From Symsagittifera roscoffensis (lineage: Eukaryota > Xenacoelomorpha > Acoela > Convolutidae): a DNA stretch of 64,000 bases. The DNA is taken from contig NC_087062.1 in the NCBI RefSeq assembly GCF_963678635.1, positions 2,234,001 through 2,298,000 on the forward strand, in the 5' to 3' direction. The notes beneath the pieces were generated by a model. It had not been told where the DNA came from, did not search any database, and saw only the letters and a program-made list of their open reading frames with translations. Below, one piece after another: positions 46,701 through 56,244 of this stretch; the stretch's first letter is position 1, and each line of letters starts with the position of its first letter. The translations under genes were made by a program, and so were the position numbers.

Positions 46701-48433
46701 CAGTGGTACCACGTAAAAAACGGTCAGGCTGTGGTAGAACTGAAGCTAGAGGGCAAGTAAAAGATCTTCCGACACACTATCATTGGATCTGACGTTCTGA
46801 AAGTGAACGCCGTGCCACTATGCTAGGCGCCTCATAATTGGCACTAAATATTAAATGGTTTTTGTTAGTTGCTGTTGAAGTTCAATTCACTTTCAACTCA
46901 CCTTGTCCATTCGGTCTTTCTGCACTCCGAACTTCCCCCCGTACCCATATGAACTCTCGTAACCTTTGGCTGATCTTGCATCTTGGTCACTGCTCAGCAC
47001 TTTCTCGCGCAGCTGCAACATCCTGAAGCAGCTATTTTTTAAGAACACATTTTTTGAAAATGTAATAATTACACACATTTTAACTCGCGCGTTGCGACAA
47101 AAAAACTGGATTATATCGGCATATATAATTCAGTATTCTAAACTTTTCTAAGTACATCTATTGAAATAATAAAAAAACATAGTTCAATTTAACAAATAAC
47201 TAGATTAAAATAAGCACAGAAAATATTCCAAAAGAGCAAAATCCTGCAAAATTGGCGTTCGATTTTTAAAATAGAAATTTAACAACCATTTTTATGTTCA
47301 AATTTCAAAACAAAGATTTTAAATTTTATGTAATTGCTAGACGAGATAATCTGTTCATAGTAACTGAAACCAGGAATTTTAGAAAAAATCCATTCTTATT
47401 AAAAGATGGCAGAAAGTGGATTTCACGTGCATGAATCTTTTCCACCTTTCGTTCAATCTACTGATAATGTAGAGACATCCGCTCTTTTATGCAGTTATTT
47501 AACTAAATTCATACTGAATTCCTTCATACTGAATTGAAACTACTGACAGTGTCTTTTATCCTACCTTACTTTGATTTTCACGCCTTGCATTTTCCCATTG
47601 GCTGTCTTCCCCTCCAAGACTATTTAAACCGACGTTTAAGTCAATTTCCGAGAGCAGAGAGTTCACTTCTTTCAATGATAATAGCAACAGAAGTAATTTC
47701 ATGTTTAATAATTTCAAATCACTCCTTAAAACAATCCACAAGAACTATGGCCATCCAAGATGTTTCCACCCCAAAAGTCCCCCCACTGCACACCCTCCTA
47801 GAGTGACTTTGCCTAAGGAAGTGCTCCCTCAATCGACACAGCTAAGATCTGGCTATGGCCCGTTTTTCAATATTTACTCCAATGTCCCCCTAAGTATCCA
47901 CACTCTTGAGCCCCAAACTATCCTTCATCTTTTTAACTGCACCAAAAATCTGACTAAACTCTCCCCAATTAACCAATGCCAATAGCCAGCCGAAGTAGCG
48001 AGGTTCCCGAAACTCGGGCCTAGCTCGCTTGACGCTACCCTACGGGCAACTAACAACAAAAACAACAAAAATAAAGTGTTCTTGTCTTACAAGACAACCT
48101 CCGTTTGGGCAAAGAAGTATCTGGTGCTAGGTTAACATGACGACAGAACTTTAAAACGACAAGACATTTAGACGACAAATAAGCGTTCAAACACTTAAGT
48201 GAACAGCTGGAGTTTTCAGAAATACAATCAAAGAACTCTGTTTAGCGTCGTCTTCAAGTCCCATCAAAATCTGTTATCTTATTTGCCAGACATCGAAGGA
48301 GTCATTTGAGGCTATTGAGAACTTACGAGTGTGGTGAATCATCCACAGCTGCTCCCCCCGAGCCCCATCGGGACTGTTCGGTGGTCAAGTCATTCACAGC
48401 ATCCAAGTCCACATCCCAGTCGTCATCAGACAT
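37791..48433 (-). CDS. CTTN: cortactin with two SH3 domains
   Basis: Actin-binding scaffold that activates Arp2/3 and links branched actin to endocytosis and cell motility. Exons, 5' to 3': 48327-48433, 46902-47022, 45618-45728, 45059-45169, 44489-44654, 41656-41822, 41312-41427, 40042-40550, 39465-39609, 39011-39192 and 37791-37927. All phases agree, giving 623 codons. The N-terminus has the acidic Arp2/3-binding motif ([14 protein letters not shown]). Residues about 60-240 hold five GFGGK(F/Y)GV repeat cores; two exons encode exactly one 37-residue repeat each. About 300-370 is Pro/Ala-rich and 374-438 is a charged coiled coil. SH3-1 spans about 459-514 ([31 protein letters not shown]). A 54-residue linker follows, then SH3-2 at about 569-622 ([34 protein letters not shown]). 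Known cortactins have one SH3. Transcription runs toward the receptor gene. Confidence 0.92.
38853..38865. repeat. C13 homopolymer
   Basis: Thirteen C in the last cortactin intron (a G-run on the transcribed strand). The flanks (GACCTAC, TAAACGGGCG) vaguely recall a hAT-type MITE end, but no element could be delimited. Confidence 0.85.
40640..40895 (+). repeat. dispersed repeat in cortactin intron
   Basis: About 250 bp in common with 46545-46800 and, more distantly, 11130-11335. Shared blocks include GCGAAGCTCTTTT/GAACGAAGCTCTTTT, TTTTGCGTCTA, CACGTGGTA/GACGTGGTAC, CAGGCTGTGGTAGA and CTGAAGCT.GAGG. Its class is unknown. Confidence 0.6.
41900..42840. repeat. degenerate tandem array, unit about 150-165 bp
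   Basis: In the 2.7-kb cortactin intron, a block 'catcagatttga.ag..tag.t..cgagaaaagtcaaaaa' followed by 'acggtcaaaa' and a 'ccataactttttg.tgtcaaaaa' block recurs at about 41918, 42252, 42412, 42575 and 42727. The copies are strongly diverged. No coding role is seen. Confidence 0.45.
43190..43660 (-). repeat. composite repeat with internal tRNA-like module
   Basis: On the minus strand this has three parts. Module I (43656-43603) contains GGGTACTAGACTTCTCCCCC. After a spacer, module II is a tRNA-like block (43512-43444, decayed B box GGGCTCGAATTT) ending in CTTG and a T-run (43442-43431). Module III (43430-43190) has CGGCTTAA/TCTGCTTATGTTTTATAGGC-like text and Y-rich tracts. The same order is seen at 55780-56148 and, without module I, in 61930-62170. 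Confidence 0.6.
44080..44350 (-). repeat. composite repeat, module III copy
   Basis: Plus-strand text 'cgaaaccatttttaagcgaaaaacag', 'tctagtaaaattacaaat', 'aagccgata.aaca.aagcagacaaat' matches module III of the repeat at 43190-43660 and of the 61-62 kb copies. No tRNA-like block is attached. Confidence 0.55.
45582..45592. repeat. C11 homopolymer
   Basis: Eleven C, 26 bp downstream (in gene sense) of the end of the cortactin exon 45618-45728. In the pre-mRNA it is a G-run just after the 5' splice site. Confidence 0.85.
45868..46165 (-). mobile_element. tRNA-derived SINE
   Basis: On the minus strand the block 46160-46088 has an A box (TGGGTGAGTTGG, one change from consensus) and a B box (GAGTTCGAATCCC, one change). 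The T-stem is imperfect and I could not build an acceptor stem, so it is a tRNA-derived head, not a functional tRNA. The following body (46085-45868) includes the hairpin at 45935-45997. It lies in the cortactin intron between exons 46902-47022 and 45618-45728. Confidence 0.6.
45935..45997. repeat. 27-bp stem hairpin
   Basis: The arms 45935-45961 and 45971-45997 are reverse complements with one mismatch, with a 9-nt loop. The left arm begins ACGGGATTCGGATTC. It lies in the SINE body within a cortactin intron. Confidence 0.9.
46545..46800 (+). repeat. dispersed repeat in cortactin intron
   Basis: Partner of 40640-40895, with the same orientation and block order. It carries an extra small inverted repeat, ACGTGGTAAC...GTGGTACCACGT (about 46684-46710). 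Confidence 0.6.
47530..48090 (+). mobile_element. LINE 3' end fragment in cortactin intron 1
   Basis: The plus-strand frame at 47701-47985 reads [20 protein letters not shown], then an Asn/Tyr-rich stretch and LHLFNC. This matches the style of the 'L.QLRSG......N.Y' end of jockey-like LINE ORF2 proteins, after the RNase H region. After the stop come a GC-rich 3' region (CGAGGTTCCCGAAACTCGGG, a hairpin) and an A-rich AACAACAAAAACAACAAAAA tail, as in LINE 3' ends. It is antisense to cortactin. Confidence 0.65.
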
Positions 48434-49164
48434 TTCACACTTCTAAGTGGGTGGCTACCAGTACTGCATAATTGGTAACAAATTCACTCTCAATACTTTT
48501 TTACTTCCAAAAAAATTAACACTTTTAGCACTTAATAGAGCTTTTTTGCTTCCTTGGATGCGAAAGCCTTTACATGTCATTGCCACTTAAAAATTCCAAG
48601 GACTTTCATTTCAAATATGAAGTACAAATCTTAGTTCATCTCAAATTTTAATTTTGATGAGCAATAAATTTGTTACCAACTCTTAATAAAGTGTGGACAA
48701 TGGTTGCCGGCAATAAACAGTGATGCAGTTTCCAATTAACTCTAATGTGATTGGTTGTGGAAAAGAAGACTCACACACTGCACTGTATGTACAAAACTAA
48801 ATATGAATCTGAAACGAGGTAGAAAAACTCAATTTGCTGAAAGACAAAACTTTTGGTGCAGATTAAACTCTATTCTTGAATCTTTATAGCAAAACACTCA
48901 AATTGCAGCGCAGCGAATCTTGTGAAGAGAAATAGGATAAAAATCGATTGAATAACAAAATGTTCGAAGAAAAACAAGCAGAAACGGTACAATGAGGCTT
49001 CACATGATTGCACAGTTTAAACAAAATCAACAGTATATCAGAGACACCACAAAATCTCACGCATACACACTGATCCGAACTATCTATATCTCTCATTATT
49101 TCAGGACATAAGGTTGAGCTCTTTCATTTATGATATTTCAAATAGTCAACTCAGATATAAAGAG

Positions 49165-50157
49165 TCAGTTGGACTCCATGGGTGTGGCTTTCGGCTTGGG
49201 GGTGAATCCTCTCTTTTCCAGTTCGGCTCTGAGCTCAATCGAGAAGTCGTCTTCAATCATGTCATCATCCCAGTCATCTTCCCACACCTACACGAACAAA
49301 TGTCAATGTCAAGTCTTTTCAAAAAAGGAATATCTTCGATTCGTTCCAAAGAACACTTAAAGAAAAAAACTTAAGCGCATATAACCAAAGATTTCATTTT
49401 CTGACGGGACTAGCCATGTTCCATTTATGACCAAAAACTCAGACTTTGAAACTATATTATTCTGAAAATATGAGTACAGATAGTTAGAGGTTGGTACATA
49501 TACGGCTCCACTCCACAAGTGAAAAATTACTAGTAAGACTTTTCTTAACCTAGTTCAGTTTTTATAAAACGAGCAGTTGTTTTAATTTGCTGATTAATAC
49601 TGTTTTCTTGAAAATTAAAATTATTTTTTTTTGAAAAAATAGCATGTGAACTAATACCCAAATCTCAGCTTATTTAGTCCGATTAAGGAACCTTGTTGAA
49701 TAAACTGAATAAACAATAAATTAGATTATTGATGTTAATTTATTAATGTTGGTTTTGAATTTAAAAAAACCTGATGTCATACCTGAAATTAACATCTATA
49801 TATAGAGCTATCGAAATCACCCCCAGGGTATGATGATTAAAGGTTGCGTCTCAGGGACAATGAAAACAGATATACTTTGAAAGGACAGCCCAGAATGAAG
49901 TGTATGGCCATAGACCCCAACCACTAGGAATAAAATAATAAATAAGGAACCTTGGTGGTTTGAGTTGTGGGATCCACGTCGTCCCACTCTTCGGCCGGGA
50001 ACTCCTCGAAGTCGTCGTCCTCATTGAGCAGAGCCAAGTCCACCTTGCCCTCCATCCTCTGTTTGTTCTCCCCACTCTCCCCTTGGGCTGCAGCCGAGGC
50101 ATCTGTGCCAGCCTTGTTCTGCTCGCAAGATGCGGCGCTGTCAGTGGGATTGGCCAT
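49165..50157 (-). CDS. SEM1: 26S proteasome complex subunit SEM1/DSS1
   Basis: Small acidic intrinsically disordered protein. It is a subunit of the proteasome lid and in animals also binds BRCA2 and the TREX-2 complex. Two exons, 49951-50157 (69 codons) and 49165-49287 (40 codons plus stop), join in phase 0 to give 109 aa. The family signature is clear: [20 protein letters not shown] in exon 1, and [21 protein letters not shown] in exon 2. The N-terminus adds about 35 residues (Ala/Ser/Glu-rich) and the C-terminus a Lys/Pro tail ([10 protein letters not shown]). The human protein is about 70 aa, so this one is longer. A CAG acceptor-like site in the 5' UTR (TTTTTCAG near 50200) suggests an upstream non-coding exon. 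It lies 732 bp upstream of cortactin on the same strand. Confidence 0.93.
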
Positions 50158-51480
50158 GTTGCTTCAAATGGACTCTCTTCACAGAACAAGAGACAGAGCT
50201 ATCTGAAAAAGATTAAAACAGAGCAATCAACCATAGAAATATTACGCCACATACGACATACGAGCGATTCCCCTACTTCAGCCATGAGATATTCTAAGGC
50301 AGCATTAAATGTGGATATAGTGCTCATTTAAATTATCCGCACAAAACGAAAGAAACTTGAAAATTGAAACGCGTTAGTCTCTTATTGAGTTGGTTTGACC
50401 TTAGACTAAACACTAGGAAGACAAATGTGGTAATAATTTCAGCAGAATCAATTTGCTGCAATTTACGGTGAGAAAATCGGGCCGAAAAATTTACCTTGAA
50501 AACAATAAATTTTGGCTTTTTAGTGGCTAATTTACACTAGTGACACAACTATATCAAGTTCAGCTCCTTAAGTAGCCCAACAAAGCTTAGCAAATTAACC
50601 AACATATGCGCGAAAAATTTATAAACTGTTTTTAAATATAAAAAAAATTATCTGTATAAAGAAAAAACGAATTTTTGGCGATCAAATGAAAATTTACTTA
50701 TACAGAATTGAGAAAATTATACCCTTTATGCAGTCTTGGGCTACATAAAAGACTCGTTTGTTTTAGCTGCAGACTAATTGTTCAGGTTCAGAGTTTGATA
50801 TAACTTTCCGTCTAAATGTCACTGCCTTCCCAGGTCAAATTGCTATTCTTTGTTTCAAGAAATCAGCAAATACTTTCGAAGGCTTTCGACATTGTGTGAC
50901 ACCGCACACTCGTAACGACACAACACTACCAAGAGGCCTAGTCCTCTCGCCCCATAACTTTATTTATATGTGCGCAAAGCCACCGCATGTTTTCCTCAAT
51001 AGTCATCCTCGCATAGAATAGTTCGCAGTGGGATTCCCAAAGCTCAGGTATTAAGAAAGCATCAGATATTTTTTAAACGAGGAGTCTCTCTCCGAGCACA
51101 AATCCAAAAAAGTTGAATATTACTTTTGACCGAGTCTTAGTTTTGCTGCTCACTGCAAACAGTCGACCGACAAGGACAGGCGAAGGATGTGAGTCCACAA
51201 AATTTGTCCTAGGCAGGTTCAACTTGGGTGCAGAACAAAGAACAATAACTGTTAATTTATTCAGGGCTTATCAGACCCATACTTGATCAACAAAAAAGCA
51301 CCTGCTAAACGAAACAACCACAATAAAGCGCTCGCTCAACTTTACCACACTCAACCGCTGTCCCATCAGTAATTAACGTTCATTAAATTTGTAGCGCTTC
51401 AAATAAGAAACTAACAATTTTCCGGCCCCTTTTCCTCTTTTTCTAAACCATTATCTAGAAGTCTCTTCCCTTGAACTTTT
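50158..51480. other. SEM1 upstream region, no further gene recognised
   Basis: AT-rich. It should contain the SEM1 promoter and probably a non-coding first exon. I cannot locate a TATA box or start site with confidence. Confidence 0.4.
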
Positions 51481-51482
51481 TG

Positions 51483-51765
51483 AAAATACATAAGAAAATC
51501 ATTACATAGAGCAGAAGAGCGTGGGAGCAAAGCAACTACCAGACATCAGAAGATTCAAAAAAACTAAGCTCCTCAAATTACTTCAGTACTTGATAACAAA
51601 AATCTTTGAATTTTTTGATCTTACATGTGAAAAACTATCTAAGAATTTTGTTATCAAGTACTGAAGTAATTTGAGGAGCTTAGTTTTTTTGAATCTTCTG
51701 ATGTCTGGTAGTTGTTTTGCTCCCACGCTCTTCTGCTCTATGTAATGATTTTCTTATGTATTTTT
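51483..51765. repeat. near-perfect long foldback
   Basis: The arms 51483-51601 and 51648-51765 are reverse complements over about 118 bp with a single internal substitution. The loop is about 46 nt. A transcript from either strand would fold into one long hairpin. It is intergenic between RAE1 and SEM1. No transposon termini or target duplication could be assigned. Confidence 0.93.
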
Positions 51766-52727
51766 CTTCTCTCCTCATGCCTTTTAAGCTAATCCGTAAA
51801 TAGGATAGTCAGTTATATCTGGAGATGGAGCGTATATTCGTCACCCTGGAAAAATTCATTTTATAACAGTGGTGTATTGATTTTGCGGAAAATCGCAAAC
51901 CTAAAATCAGGCAACTTCCGAGAAAAAAAATTGTGCTTGGACAGCCAGTATTTACTCAAACAAAAAACAATTTAAGTTTGTAAACAAGTTTCACGCAATT
52001 TGTACGCAAGTTATCGTCTAAATTCTGTTAATTTCTGATCGTCTAATTTGCTTGTCGTATTTATTAAACCTCAGTTTTTCACTATCTCCTCCTTCTATCA
52101 GTTGTCTCACACACAAACAACTTTCACACACTCTCTGTCTCTTTCTGCAATCAAGTTATTCTCCCTTTTTCTCTTTCATTCTAACACAGCTTAATCACAA
52201 ACTACACAATTTAAGACTCTTTGGATTTCAAAAACATTTAACGAACTTTTTGAATAACATTTACCTGCACTGAGTATCAATTGGTTAATTTCTTCAGCTA
52301 AATCTAATTATCCTTCAGCTAAACCTGTTCTTAAAGCTCACTCAAGCGCCAGTTTTTGCAGGAGAAAAACTTTTGTTTCATCCGCTAAAGTGACTTGAAA
52401 GTGAGTTTAAGACAAAGATGAAGCTAAAATTAAGAACAATTTTGAATAAAACAGTATTTGTTCACCAAAGACCACGAACAAAGTTATTAAGTGCCGTAAC
52501 CGCTGCTAAATCCAGTTTTACTGTACCACAAACATAAGCCGCAGTGATTTTGCCTTCCTTGAGCGAATATTATTGATGCCATTTATAATAGAATTTGCCT
52601 CGCCAAATAAAAACAAAACTAGCGCATGACTCCCACCTACGGTGCTTCAAATAGTACGTTGAACGTTAAAAGAGCTTCCAAAAATATGTACTAAACCGTG
52701 AACATGAACTGGGCTCATTTAACAGGC

Positions 52728-53330
52728 GCCACATCTCGGAAAAGGATTTGAGCAGTCACAATTGGAGGGAACTGCAACACATGAGTGTACCCTAACGTAG
52801 CTCTACAATTAGGTTGAGAATTTCAAGTTCCATTAATTGCTTTTATATCTAAGTTTTTGAAAAAAAAATAATGCAAAAATATTTAAAAACGCCATATCTC
52901 GAAAACCAAAAAATAATTGAGCACTCATATTTGGATGCTAGTATTGCAACCCCTGAGTCGACCCTGACAGCATTTCCACTATCAGGTCGATAATTTCAAG
53001 ATTGGCTAGTTTTATATCCAAGTTTTTTGAAAAAAAAAGAAAAAATCATATAAAACTCCATATCTCGAAAAGCAAAAGGATTTGAGCAGTCATTATTTGA
53101 CGCTAGATTTACAATCTCTTAGAGAACCCTGATAGCACCCCACTATAGGACTGAGAATTTCAAATTGAGTTAGTATTTTAAATCTAACTTTTTGAAAAAA
53201 AAATAGAAAAGTCATAAAAAACGCCATATCTCGGAAACCAAAAGGAAGTGAGCCGTCAAACTTGGACATTAGATTTGCAACCACTGAGCGTACCCTGATA
53301 GCACCCCACTACAGTGTTCAGTTTAATTCT
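52728..53330. repeat. tandem array, four units of about 165 bp
   Basis: The block 'gccatatctcg.aaacc.aaaagga..tgagc.gtca' begins at about 52728, 52891, 53057 and 53223. Each unit continues with '.atttgcaacc.ctgag..taccctgatagcaccccacta', 'gagaatttcaa' and a 'ttgaaaaaaaaata' tract. The units are diverged by roughly 20-30% by eye. No coding signal is seen. Confidence 0.8.
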
Positions 53331-53784
53331 CTAAGAATTTTGAGATCGTTTTGCTTCAATTTAAGTTATAATTAAAATATTAAGAAAAAATCCAACATAA
53401 AAACACTAGTATTGGTAGTTATATCTAATGCATTTGAGTTTTTATTTTTTGATGAATTAAATAAAATTACCCAAAAACTCAGATGCTATAAGGATAGTTT
53501 CTTTCGAAGTAAGCAACTTCGAGACACAAATGTTCGGTTAATTGATACATTTTTCTACAAATAATCTATATTTTTTGTTGCGATCCAGTAAAAAATAGTT
53601 CTTGTGGAAGATAATAGATGAAGTACAAATCAAAAATCAGACATACTGTGAAATTCGTATTTTTCTGTTATTAGCTTCAATTTTTTTTGCACAATTGGAG
53701 AGCTATGTGGAGCTTTAAATTTTTGCCCATTGAAATTTGCCCTAATTTTGATTAAATTTGTTCGATTGATACAGTTTACACCTA

Positions 53785-54263
53785 GAGCCAATTTTCTGAG
53801 TGTTATTTGGGAAGCTTTTTCATAACTAAGTATAGTTGCTTATTTCAACTTTTATTGCAATGAATAACAAAAAAAATTTTTCTGTAGAAAAAACATGAAG
53901 CTTTTCAGAAAAAACCAATAGATTTGTTCTTAGAACTTTTTGTAAAAGTACCCCTATATATTCTCAATTCTACCATGTGTTTATGTTTTTCATTTGAATA
54001 CTTCAATTCGTTTCATACCTGGATTCTTTTTTCTGAGTCAATTTTCTGAGTGTTGTTTGGGAAGTTTTTTCATAACTAAGTTGATTTGCTCAATTCTACT
54101 TGCATTGCAGTGAATAACAAAATATTTTCTTCTGTAGAAAAAAACATCGAAGCTTTTCAAATAAAAACCAACAGATTTCTTCGTATAAATTTTCGTAAAA
54201 GTACACCTATATATTCTTATTTCTACGATATGCTTGTTTTTTTTTAATTTGAATGCTTCAATT
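53785..54263. repeat. tandem duplication, unit about 230 bp
   Basis: 53785-54011 and 54035-54263 share the same series of blocks: CAATTTTCTGAGTGTT.TTTG, TTTTTTCATAACTAAGT, CAGTGAATAACAAAAT, GAAGCTTTTCA, and AAAAGTAC.CCTATATATTCT. Moderate divergence. Confidence 0.8.
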
Positions 54264-54279
54264 GGTCCCAATTCTCTCT

Positions 54280-54411
54280 CACTATAACATTTTCGAGAAA
54301 CTCCGATAAAAATCCAGAATAAAACAGAATAAACAAAATAAAACAGTAAATATAGTTAAAAACTGTTTTATTCTGGATTTTTATCGATATTTTGCGAGAA
54401 CAATGATAGTG
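54280..54411. repeat. foldback with about 48-bp arms
   Basis: 54280-54327 and 54363-54411 are inverted copies. The inner 26 bp (CGATAAAAATCCAGAATAAA and on) match perfectly, and the outer parts are diverged. It lies directly after the tandem duplication and may be the terminal part of the same element. Confidence 0.8.
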
Positions 54412-54719
54412 AGTGATACAAACATTGAGTGTTTGCTAAAAAAAATTACAGTAACAACTTAGGAAGAGAATAGGTCTCTGCTAAAGGTAAGCTTGGACAA
54501 AATGCAGGGTAATACTTAGACGATTGCCTTTCTAATTTGACCTCTGCCAGCAAATTGTTCGTTAAATTCACTAATTTCGACTAAATTTTCATGCAAAGTG
54601 AGTTCAATATTGAGATACTATATAAGGCAGAGAGCATAAATAACCTTAAAAAACCAAATCTTAACAGAATGTGCATGATAAGTTATGTTGTAGAAGCGAC
54701 AAAGAGATAGTGATCAGTT

Positions 54720-54890
54720 TATATCTAATTGCATATAATTGCAAAAAGTGCATTTGTATCTAATTGCATTCATAATGCATCAATATGTATGAATGCACAT
54801 CTGTATTTATTAAAGCATTAAGACTCTTTCCTGAGAAAAAAAAAACATTAAAAATCATCATGACCTATATAAGAGTCTTCATTACTCAAA
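54720..54890. repeat. dispersed repeat carrying TATA-like block (partner 63270-63410)
   Basis: Shared with 63270-63410: GTGCAT, GAATGCAC, 'attaaagcatt.a', ACTCTTTCCTGA/GGACTTTTCCTGA and ACCTATATAAGAGTCT near the right end. The TATATAAG block resembles a TATA box. Whether it drives transcription is unknown. Confidence 0.6.
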
Positions 54891-55779
54891 GCCACTAAAT
54901 CGAAAAATTTTGGAAAAAATATATTTTTTCTGGAATTTTGTTCACGTCTAGAAACACAATAACCGGCGTTAAATAAGTTTTAGATAACATTAATCGAACG
55001 ACAACTAGCCGACAAAGGTTGATTATCCAAACGCTGAACCGAAAAAAAAAACTTTTGTCATGAAAAACTTGTTCGATCACCCTCTGGAAACCACAAAATT
55101 TGATAACAAGAGTATTTTTGCCTTCAAACTATGCAATTTCAGGTAAATAAACCAATGAAACACAATCCGGAACAATTGAGGCTAAGCAAAGCTTTACAGC
55201 ATAAAATGGAAAGCTCGTATCCTGGTGCACCCTCATCGAGAACTCTCCGATGATCTATAATAATGACCCACTGTCATGCTCGATTCCCATTTAGCTCCAT
55301 CTTCGCATCAACTTCTGAACAATTTTAGACTTTACCACCAAAGTAAAAAGCTATCTAAAACCCGAGAGAAAAGGGACTTCTAACAATGAAGTTGCCTCCA
55401 ATCTTCACACAGAGGCAAAGATGAGCTTTACACTATTTGCGATACAAAAATGAATGACTATGATTGAATCAAATAAAAGAAAAACCACAAACTGAAAAAA
55501 CTTCACGAAATCGTTTCTATTATAAAAATCGCAAAAAGCACAAAATATCGGGAACAAAATTGCCTGCACCATTATAAACTTAATAAGGAGCTTTCGAAAT
55601 TCTAGAAAGAAGCCGAAATTTCGAAAATTTCTTTTTTGCGAGAACTAAACCGACAAAAATAAGCAGACACAAAAATCTAAAACAGCCGAACATTTTCTAT
55701 TTGCATCCTGCTGGTCCAATGTCCCGACTGGAGTCAAACTTCCGAGCTTTGTCGACTCAAACATTGTTGTAACAGCAAC

Positions 55780-56148
55780 TTGGAGGAAAGCTCAACCTTC
55801 AAAAAAATAGAGGATTAAGCCGACAAAAATAAACAGACGGACGACAGTCCGACAAAAAGCACAAAATCTCGACGAAAAAGCACAAAAATAAACAGACGGA
55901 CGATAGTCCGACAAAAAAGCACAAATTTTGTAGAAAAAAAAACAGATCACAGCCGGATTCGAACGACAAGCCTAGACAGTCTCAAGCAGGCGTATTCCCT
56001 CTACGTCAGATGCGCCGAATGATTGATTGAATTTAAATTCATAATAAAGCAAGAATATTATTGAGTCCAGGATATAAATCCTGTTAACAAAGTTATTTAC
56101 GGGGAAAAAGTCTAATACCCGATTGCAATACCCTTGCTTATCGCAAGT
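55780..56148 (-). repeat. composite repeat with internal tRNA-like module
   Basis: Same modular order as 43190-43660 on the minus strand. Module I is at 56148-56098 and the tRNA-like module at 56012-55947, with B box CGTTCGAATCC, one change from consensus. A T-run (55942-55934) comes directly after CTG. A 60-bp tandem pair, 'aaataaacagacggacga.agtccgac', covers 55810-55920. It ends about 100 bp before the RAE1 stop codon. Confidence 0.65.
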
Positions 56149-56244
56149 AAAAAAAACAATCTTCATCTTTAGGTCAAATTAAATAGAAAAACAAAAACAA
56201 ATCACATATCAATTAATTTTAAGCAAGAGTTAAAGAGCGCTATC

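Noticed and set aside
52728-53330. CRISPR-like array
   Set aside because: The units are 165 bp and diverged, with no short identical repeats and unique spacers, and the genome is eukaryotic.
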